A stretch of 64,000 nucleotides of DNA, from assembly GCA_965207595.1 (NCBI GenBank), contig CBDBMW010000013.1:682001-746000 (forward strand). Direction: 5' to 3'. The notes under the pieces are model-generated. The model saw only the letters and a program-made list of their open reading frames with translations. It was not told the origin of the DNA and searched no databases. Each line of letters opens with the position of its first letter. Within the stretch, counting starts at the first letter, position 1. Made by a program: the position numbers and the translations under genes. Positions 58,436 through 64,000 of the stretch are shown here, one piece after another. This DNA comes from JAGWAJ01 sp026707615. Its GTDB lineage: Bacteria > Acidobacteriota > Vicinamibacteria > Vicinamibacterales > UBA8438.

Positions 58436-59533
58436 TCAGCGTCCTTCCCGGACGTCCTGCTCCAGGATCCGGGCGCCGCCCAGGATCCCCTGGAAGGAGT
58501 AGTTCGCCTCGTGGCAGGCGTACTCGTAGACGCGGTCCCGGCTCGCCGGCCAGACGTACTCGCCGCTCCAGGGCGCCGTCCAGACCGTCGGATCGTCCAC
58601 CGTGAACTGGTAGAGAAGCGTGTCGGCGTCGATGCGCGTGAAGCGCTCCACGACGTGCAGGTTGCGCGACGCGCCGCCGAGGGCCGGCTGGTCGGTGAAG
58701 TTGGTCGTGTCCACGACCAGCGTGTCGCCCTCCCAGTGGCCGACCGAGTCCCCGAGCCAGCTCCGGATCTCCGGCGGGGCATGTTCCTGGTTCATGCGGA
58801 CGACGCGGGCGTCGTGCACCATCTCGACCAGGATCATCACGTGGTCGTCGGTCTGCACGATGCGCTTCAGGTTGTTGTAGAGCACCGGCAGCATCGGCGG
58901 TCCCGAGGTCGACCCGAAGCCGAGGAGGCAGCGCTCCGCCAGCGGCCGGATCTCCGGGTCGTCGTAGGGGCCGGGAGCGTCGAGACCGCCATCGATGAGC
59001 CACCACGCGGTGCCGGTGTTCGGCCGGAAGAAGCCCGCCAGGGCCGCCCGCTGCGCCTGGGCCTCCGCCGTCAGCGCCGGCTGCCGGCCGTTCGGGGGAT
59101 CGACGATGATCGACGTCCGCCACTCGCCGTCGATCTGGAATGCCGACGTCCCGCGGTCCATCCAGAACGTGTTGTAGCCGCCGACTGCGCCCGCGGCGCC
59201 GGTCGAGCCGTCACCGCCCACCGGGGGCGCTTCCGAGGGCGGGGCGCTCTCGATGTTCCGGTCGGCCGGAATGCCGAACACGGCCGCCAGGGCCACCGGC
59301 TCGTTCTCGGCGATCGCCGCGGCCTCCTCCTCCGTGAACGACATGCGGTCGCCGAGCTCCGCCGGCCGCTGGAGCGGCGTGAGGGTGGCGGTGTCGTAGG
59401 TGCCCGACAGGTCCGGGCGGCCGCTGGCCGTCCGCGGGATGTCCTGCGCGGCGGCGGTGGCGGCGAGGGCCGCGGTGACGAGGGCCGCGCCCAGAACGCG
59501 AGCGACGCACGATCGGTTTCGACTGGCCATCAT
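58436..59533 (-). CDS. Exported GIW-family protein, paralogue 4 (tandem duplicate)
   Basis: The protein is 365 residues from ATG 59533, with GGAGGGATTCC upstream. It has the same motif order as paralogue 3: SGRPDLSGTYDTATLTPLQR, TSIIVDPPNGRQPALTAEAQ, GPPMLPVLYNNLKRIVQTDD, WEGDTLVVDTTNFT, YACHEANYSFQG and a shared ending ILGGARILEQDVR. The N-terminal third differs most. The two genes lie in tandem on the same strand and probably form one transcript with DUF6152. Confidence 0.8.
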   Translation of the reverse strand: MMASRNRSCVARVLGAALVTAALAATAAAQDIPRTASGRPDLSGTYDTATLTPLQRPAELGDRMSFTEEEAAAIAENEPVALAAVFGIPADRNIESAPPSEAPPVGGDGSTGAAGAVGGYNTFWMDRGTSAFQIDGEWRTSIIVDPPNGRQPALTAEAQAQRAALAGFFRPNTGTAWWLIDGGLDAPGPYDDPEIRPLAERCLLGFGSTSGPPMLPVLYNNLKRIVQTDDHVMILVEMVHDARVVRMNQEHAPPEIRSWLGDSVGHWEGDTLVVDTTNFTDQPALGGASRNLHVVERFTRIDADTLLYQFTVDDPTVWTAPWSGEYVWPASRDRVYEYACHEANYSFQGILGGARILEQDVREGR

Positions 59534-59612
59534 GGAATCCCTCCGGCTCGTCATTCGTAACAGGTCGGGCGCGACAGGTCAGGCCCGCGCAACGGATCAG
59601 GCGCGGCGACCG

Positions 59613-60464
59613 TCACCGCTCCAGCGGATTCCGCCGCAGGTGCCCGAAGATGAGCTCTTCCACGAACTCGACGCACTTGAAGTCCATGATCCGGGCCCCT
59701 TCGTCGAGGCGCCGGTAGAGCGGCAGGCGGATCGTCCACGGCTCGGTGAAGACGGCCGGATCTTCCATCGTCGCCTCGTACTGGATGTGGTCGGGCGAGA
59801 TGAGCGTGTAGCGCTCCGTCACCTGGAGCTGGTTCGAGTGGTGGCTGCCGGCCCGGTCGAACCAGGTCTGGTCGTTCTGCCCGGTGACCTCGACGACGAG
59901 CGTGTCTCCGTCCCAGCGGCCGACCGACTGGCCCATCCACGAGTCGGTCTCGGCGGGGCCGACGTCATCCAGGTAGATGTCGCGGACGGCGCCCGCGAAC
60001 TCGTAGGCGATGAAGACGTTGTCCTCGTTCTGGAAAATCTGGAACGGGAACGGCATGTAGGTCGCGCGCGGCACGCCCGGCATGTAGCACTTGATCTCCG
60101 GGTCGCGGTCCAGCCAGTTGGAGTGGTTCTCCTCCTTGAGCGCCCGCGCTTCCGCGGTGTACGGGATCCGGCCCCCGCCGACGATGATGCCCATGTTCCC
60201 CGGTACCGCGCCGACGGCGCCGAGATGCACGACTTCGGCGGCCGGGAGCGGCCCCTGCGGACCCTCGCGCAGCGCCATCGCATGGCGGGCGATGTGCGGC
60301 TCGATGTCGTAGTGCGCCGACCCGATTGCCTGCCAGATGCCGTTCAGGTCGGGGTTGCCGTTCGAGAGGCGCGGCGGCTCGAAGTCGGTGGACTGTGCGT
60401 TGAGCGGTGCGACGACCGCTGCCATCGTCATCAGCAGGGCCGCCGCGGCGACAAGGAACTTCAT
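59613..60464 (-). CDS. Exported GIW-family protein, divergent paralogue 5
   Basis: The protein is 283 residues from ATG 60464 (GGGAGAATTC upstream). A signal peptide (AAAALLMTMAAVVAPLNAQ) is followed by GNPDLNGIWQAIGSAHYDIE, HAMALREGPQ, YMPGVPRATYMPFPFQIFQN, SWMGQSVGRWDGDTLVVEVT, QLQVTERYTLISPDHIQYEA and MDFKCVEFVEE. The TSLI and YACHE motifs are missing or altered, so this is a distinct branch. GRWDGDTLVVE is the firm link to the family. Confidence 0.7.
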   Translation of the reverse strand: MKFLVAAAALLMTMAAVVAPLNAQSTDFEPPRLSNGNPDLNGIWQAIGSAHYDIEPHIARHAMALREGPQGPLPAAEVVHLGAVGAVPGNMGIIVGGGRIPYTAEARALKEENHSNWLDRDPEIKCYMPGVPRATYMPFPFQIFQNEDNVFIAYEFAGAVRDIYLDDVGPAETDSWMGQSVGRWDGDTLVVEVTGQNDQTWFDRAGSHHSNQLQVTERYTLISPDHIQYEATMEDPAVFTEPWTIRLPLYRRLDEGARIMDFKCVEFVEELIFGHLRRNPLER

Positions 60465-60570
60465 GCTCGAATTCTCCCAGGTGTCAGGACGGCCGACGGA
60501 GTGCGGCCGGCGGCGAAGCACTCGTGGCGCGTCGGAACATTGTACCCAGAGCGGGTGGCGCGCGGGTGTG

Positions 60571-60610
60571 TGCGCCGGATGGCGCGCGGACGCGTGCGCC
60601 GGATGGCGCG
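60571..60610. repeat. Short tandem repeat in an intergenic region
   Basis: TGCGCCGGATGGCGCG occurs at 60571-60586 and again at 60595-60610 (24-bp period), followed by a truncated third unit. It lies between paralogue 5 and the NHL protein and looks like simple slippage. Confidence 0.6.
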
Positions 60611-60669
60611 GATGGCGCCGGCGGCCCCCACGGCGGGGCCGCCCCCGTCCGGGCGAGCGGGGCCGCCGA

Positions 60670-61830
60670 CTACATCCCCCGAACGAAGCGCTGGACCCGT
60701 TTCCCTTCCAGCGTCTCGCCGACGTAGATGTTGCCCTGCGAGTCCACGGCGAGGCTGTGCGCGGCCGTGAACCCGCCCGCCATGTGCCCGCCGAAGCCGA
60801 ACGACCCGGCGATCGAGAGGTCCGATCGGCGCACGATCCAGACCTTCTGGTTCATGCCGTCGATGTTGTAGAGGAATTCCTGGCCGGCGTCCGGCGAGAA
60901 GTCGATGTCGAAAGCCGAGCCGAAGCCGAGCGTCCGGGGGGCGATGACCACCTCGTCGACGTACGTCCCCTCCCGGTCGAACACCTGGATGCGGTCGTTG
61001 ACGCGGTCGCAGACGTAGACCAGCCCGTCGGCAGCGAGCGTCGCGCAGTGGACGGGCCGCCCGAACTGCTGCGACAGCGGCGCATCCGGGTCGTAGCTGT
61101 ACGCGTCGTCGGTCGGCGTGTTGCCGTAGGCGCCCCAGTGGCGCCGGTACTCGCCGGTGTCGCCGTCGAACACGGCAACGCGCCGGTTGCCGTAGCCGTC
61201 GGCGATGTACACCTCGTTGGTCTCGGGGTCGACGTCGATCTCGGCCGGCTGGCCGAAGTTGGCGGTGTCGTTGCTCCCCCGGCCCGCGCCGTGGGCCCCG
61301 ATCTGCAGCAGGAACTCGCCGTTGCGGGTGAACTTCAGGATGTGCGCGTCCTCGCCGCCGCTCCCGCCCAGCCAGACGTTGTCGAGATGATCGATGAAGA
61401 TGCCGTGCTCCGAGTCGGGCCACTCGTAGCCGTCGCCGGGGCCGCCCCAGGCCTGGACGACGTCGCCCTCCTGGTTGAACTCGATCACCGGCGGCGCGGG
61501 CCGGCAGCACTCCGCCAGGGGCGGGTCGGCGTCGGCGCCGGCCTCCTGCGGCGTGAGGCTGCCGGGGCGGTGGACGATCCAGACGTGGTCGCGCGCGTCG
61601 ACGGCGACGCCCACGACGTTCCCCAGTGTCCAGTTGTCGGGCAGCGGCTTGGGCCACGCCGGGTCGTACTGAAACGACGCCGCGGCGCCCGCGCCCTGCG
61701 CGCCGGCGGCGGCGGTCTCCCCGCCGGGCGGGGCTCCGGGCGCCGCCTCCAACCCCGGGCCGCAGCCGGCTGCGACCGCCGCGAGACCGATAAGGAGAGC
61801 GCCGGCTCCGAGTCTGCACCTCTTCGTCAT
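60670..61830 (-). CDS. NHL-repeat lipoprotein (beta-propeller)
   Basis: The protein is 386 residues. The lipobox AVAAGC marks a lipoprotein, followed by a low-complexity Ala/Gly/Pro linker. NHL-type blades follow: LGNVVGVAVDARDHVWIVHR, GDVVQAWGGPGDGYEWPDSE, HGIFIDHLDNVWLGG, PAEIDVDPETNEVYIADGYG, DRVNDRIQVFDREGTYVDEV and AAHSLAVDSQGNIYVGETLE. Six-bladed propellers like this (peptidylglycine lyase- or SMP-30-like) act as secreted enzymes or binding modules. Paired Cys (ECCR) may be bridged. ATG 61830. Confidence 0.87.
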   Translation of the reverse strand: MTKRCRLGAGALLIGLAAVAAGCGPGLEAAPGAPPGGETAAAGAQGAGAAASFQYDPAWPKPLPDNWTLGNVVGVAVDARDHVWIVHRPGSLTPQEAGADADPPLAECCRPAPPVIEFNQEGDVVQAWGGPGDGYEWPDSEHGIFIDHLDNVWLGGSGGEDAHILKFTRNGEFLLQIGAHGAGRGSNDTANFGQPAEIDVDPETNEVYIADGYGNRRVAVFDGDTGEYRRHWGAYGNTPTDDAYSYDPDAPLSQQFGRPVHCATLAADGLVYVCDRVNDRIQVFDREGTYVDEVVIAPRTLGFGSAFDIDFSPDAGQEFLYNIDGMNQKVWIVRRSDLSIAGSFGFGGHMAGGFTAAHSLAVDSQGNIYVGETLEGKRVQRFVRGM

Positions 61831-61990
61831 CGCCTCATCGCCGTCCTTCCTCGGTCCGGGTCCCCAATCGGTCTCGCGGAGCGCCTTCCCAGCTCCTGGT
61901 GACGGTCATCGGGACGGGTCCCCGCGCCGGGCGACAGAACCATGCCTGTCGGAAACGCGCGGCGCGGGAGGCCGTCCACAGGTGCGGAAC

Positions 61991-62455
61991 CTACTGCTCG
62001 GCCGGGGGATCGGGGGTGACCGCGCGCGTCTTGAAGCGCCAGCCGTCCTCCGTCCGAACCAGCTTGTCGTTGTAGATGCCGGTCACGACCACGGTCGGCG
62101 GCTGCGTGCCGGTGTTGTAGAGGATCAGGTAGCAGCTCCCGTCGGCGCCCTCGTCCGTCGCGGTGATCTGGATCGCGTCGTTGAAGTGGCGCGCGCGGCC
62201 CTGGAAGTTCCCGTGGAAGCCCTCGGCGAAGGCGACCAGCGCGTCGTGCCCGGTGGCGTCGCCGAAGACGCCGTCGTCGGTGAACGTCTTGGCCCACCCC
62301 ATCGCGTCGCCGCTGTCGATGGTGCGCGCGTACTGGACGTAGAGCTGCTGGATCTCCGCGTAGTCGTCGGCGGTCAGCTTCTCGGCCGCGCCCGCCGCGG
62401 TGGCGCCGGTCAGGGCGATGGCCAGCGTGAGCATCGTGAACAGAATCCGTCGCAT
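61991..62455 (-). CDS. Exported SnoaL-like (NTF2-fold) protein
   Basis: The protein is 154 residues. A signal peptide (LTLAIALTGATAAGAA) is followed by the SnoaL-like cone fold: DDYAEIQQLYVQYARTIDSG, DAMGWAKTFTDDGVFGD, RARHFNDAIQITATDEGADG and VVVTGIYNDKLVRTEDGWRF. It may bind a small ligand or catalyse a simple isomerisation or hydration. It lies upstream of the NHL lipoprotein on the same strand and is divergent from paralogue 6. Confidence 0.85.
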   Translation of the reverse strand: MRRILFTMLTLAIALTGATAAGAAEKLTADDYAEIQQLYVQYARTIDSGDAMGWAKTFTDDGVFGDATGHDALVAFAEGFHGNFQGRARHFNDAIQITATDEGADGSCYLILYNTGTQPPTVVVTGIYNDKLVRTEDGWRFKTRAVTPDPPAEQ

Positions 62456-62643
62456 CGTATCCTCCGTGTCTGCATTCCCGGGTCCGAGTTTCGCGGTCCA
62501 TTCTCCCACGAAATCGCTGCTCCTGTCCCGGTCGTGGCGCGTCGCGTCGCGCCCGTCAGGCCAGGGGAATCGCCTTGCGGTGGCGTCCGCGCTACGCTTG
62601 GAGTGTTGCGGGGCGGGCTCGACCCGCGAAGAAGGAGATCGAC

Positions 62644-63588
62644 ATGCGCCAGCCATCCGTTCCCATGGCAGTAGCGACGTGCGTCATCGCGCTGGCGGCG
62701 GCCCAGGCCGGCGCCCAGGAGAGCGGTTCCGGCTGGATCCCGGAACGGACCCCATGGGGGCACCCGGACCTGCAGGGCATCTGGGACCAGACGACCGGCA
62801 CCCCGCTCGAACGGGCGGCGGACGCGGGCGACCGCGAGTTCCTGTCGGACGAGGAGGCGGCCGAGCGCGAGCGGCGGCGCTTCGCGAGGTTCGACGCGCC
62901 GCCCCGGGCCGGCAGCCCCGGCAACTACGGATCGCAGTGGCGGGACGGCTCCCGCAACGCGTTGACCCGGACCTCGCTCATCATCGATCCCGCCGACGGG
63001 CGGATCCCGGCCCTCACGCCGGCGGGGGAGCGGCGCGTCGCGGCCAACCGGGCGCGCCGGCAGGACCATCCCGCCGACTCCTGGGCGGACCGCAACCTGT
63101 GGGAGCGCTGCATCACCCGCGGCACGCCCCGCGTGCCCAACAACTACAACAGCAACATCCTCATCCTGCAGACGCCGGACGCGGTCGTGCTGCTGAACGA
63201 GATGATCAACGAGACGCGCGTCGTGCCGCTCGACGGCCGCCCGCGCCTCCCGGACGACGTCCGGCTCTGGAACGGCGACGCCCGCGGTGGCTGGGACGGC
63301 GACACGCTGGTCGTCGAGACCACCAACTTCAGTGCCCAGCAGCAGTTCCGCGGCCACCCGGTCGGCGGCCTGCGCCTGGTCGAGCGGTTCACCCGCACGG
63401 GACCGGACCGGATCGACTACGAGATGACGCTCGAGGACCCGGCGACCTACACCGGCCCCTGGACCGTCGTGCTCCCCATGACCCTGACGGGCGGCCCCAT
63501 CTACGAGTACGCCTGCCATGAAGGGAACTACGGCATGGAGGGCATCCTCGCGGGACACCGGGCCGAGGAGGCAGCGGGGCAGCCCTGA
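62644..63588 (+). CDS. Exported GIW-family protein, paralogue 6
   Basis: The protein is 314 residues from ATG 62644 (AAGGAGATCGAC upstream). A signal peptide (VATCVIALAAAQAGAQ) leads to WGHPDLQGIWDQTTGTPLER, RTSLIIDPADGRIPALTPAG, WERCITRGTPRVPNNYNSNI, LQTPDAVVLLNEMINETRVV, WNGDARGGWDGDTLVVETTN, VERFTRTGPDRIDYEMTLED and YEYACHEGNYGMEG. It is closest to paralogue 1 in length and motif choice. It ends just before a convergent permease gene. Confidence 0.77.
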   Translation: MRQPSVPMAVATCVIALAAAQAGAQESGSGWIPERTPWGHPDLQGIWDQTTGTPLERAADAGDREFLSDEEAAERERRRFARFDAPPRAGSPGNYGSQWRDGSRNALTRTSLIIDPADGRIPALTPAGERRVAANRARRQDHPADSWADRNLWERCITRGTPRVPNNYNSNILILQTPDAVVLLNEMINETRVVPLDGRPRLPDDVRLWNGDARGGWDGDTLVVETTNFSAQQQFRGHPVGGLRLVERFTRTGPDRIDYEMTLEDPATYTGPWTVVLPMTLTGGPIYEYACHEGNYGMEGILAGHRAEEAAGQP

Positions 63589-63595
63589 ACGCCGG

Positions 63596-64000
63596 TCACT
63601 GCTCCCGCAACACTCTCGCGGGGTCGGCCTTCCCGGCGCGGCGGGCGGGGGCGAACGCCGCGAACATCGCGGCCAGACCGAGCAGGACGGCCGCGGCGGC
63701 GAGGGTCACCGGGTCCCGGGGATCGGTCTCGTAGAGCAGCCCGGCCAGGCCACGGGTGGCGGCGAGGCTCGCCCCGATCCCCAGGATCAGGCCGGCCCCG
63801 GTGAGCCGTTCGGCACGGCGCAGGACCAGCCGGACGATGCTCGCGGGCGTGGCCCCGAGGGCGGAGCGGACTCCGAACTCGCGCATGCGCTGGACGACGA
63901 GGTAGCCCATCAGGCCGTAGAGGCCGATGAGTGCCAGGGCCATCGCGAGGCCGGCCAGCACCGCCGCCAGGCCGGCCTGCAGGCGCGCGTCGCGGGTCGC
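63596..64000 (-). CDS. ADOP/MacB-like permease, C-terminal part (cut by the right edge)
   Basis: The last 134 residues of an ABC-transporter permease of the FtsX type: LAMALALIGLYGLMGYLVVQ, RMREFGVRSALGATPASIVR, TLAAAAVLLGLAAMFAAFAP, ending RRAGKADPARVLREQ. The ending ARRAxxxDPxxxLR is typical of ADOP proteins and similar to the end of the permease at 41402. The rest lies outside the window. Confidence 0.85.
   Translation of the reverse strand, partial: ATRDARLQAGLAAVLAGLAMALALIGLYGLMGYLVVQRMREFGVRSALGATPASIVRLVLRRAERLTGAGLILGIGASLAATRGLAGLLYETDPRDPVTLAAAAVLLGLAAMFAAFAPARRAGKADPARVLREQ

Noticed and set aside
60541..60620. Tandem GCGCCGGATG repeats as a regulatory array
   Set aside because: Only two and a half units with no palindrome; simple slippage is sufficient.
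1..64000. tRNA, rRNA, riboswitch or selenocysteine-insertion elements
   Set aside because: None could be recognised by reading; short tRNAs could be missed without a covariance search, for example tRNAscan-SE or Infernal.

Overview
The window is GC-rich, densely coded bacterial DNA. It most resembles an Acidobacteriota genome of the Vicinamibacteria type. The reasons are two ADOP-type macrolide-exporter-like permeases, a run of exported proteins of the 'DLxGIW ... GDTLVV(E/D)TTNF ... YACHE(G/A)NY' family, a DUF6152 protein, a PQQ-dependent dehydrogenase and large TonB-dependent receptors. This assignment is inferred from gene content only. I saw no rRNA, tRNA or CRISPR array.

Layout. 0-4 kb: the 5' end of a UGSC-family gene, RNase HI, a VapBC-like toxin-antitoxin pair and a thioredoxin-fold/UGSC-partner fusion. 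4-9.4 kb: an outer-membrane protein, a frameshifted lgt-like gene, a chalcone-isomerase-like remnant, a dihydrofolate-reductase-family protein, a Uma2 protein and an M20 hydrolase. 9.7-14.8 kb: one 1708-residue protein joining a DEDD exonuclease, a RecQ helicase and a UvrD-like helicase. 14.8-16.6 kb: a cobalt-type nitrile hydratase operon whose alpha subunit starts with a twin-arginine signal. 17-19.1 kb: a PQQ dehydrogenase.

19.2-30.7 kb is the most striking part. A single TonB-dependent receptor gene of about 935 codons (minus strand) is cut into three pieces by two integrative elements, each with a tyrosine integrase of the same family. Element 1 (about 3.4 kb) carries the integrase and a NucS/DUF91-type nuclease. 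Element 2 (about 5.3 kb) carries an integrase, a primase-helicase, an AlpA regulator, two sets of iteron-like repeats, a T-shaped three-way hairpin and a broken membrane-protein gene. Its gene set resembles P4/PICI-type satellites without visible packaging genes. Both elements carry the same structured repeat about 240 bp from their right ends, with a compensatory base-pair change between copies. Removing both elements restores the receptor frame.

31-44 kb: outer-membrane protein, cytochrome P450, sodium-coupled transporter, secreted protein, metallo-beta-lactamase-fold protein, S9 peptidase, polysaccharide deacetylase, a HepT/MntA toxin-antitoxin pair and an ADOP permease. 44-49 kb: Fic protein with repeated operator-like sites, an exported GIW-family protein, a GNAT/N-acylamino-acid-racemase pair, an eroded Dnd-associated methyltransferase and a convergent HicA/HicB pair. 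49-64 kb: secreted amidohydrolase, multicopper oxidase, HEAT-repeat protein, PepSY membrane protein and a long minus-strand run of exported proteins including several GIW-family paralogues, ending in a second ADOP permease cut by the window edge.

Taken together, the chromosome is rich in secreted and envelope enzymes and in small toxin-antitoxin modules. It is also marked by small palindromic repeats and by repeated mobile-element insertion into one receptor gene.
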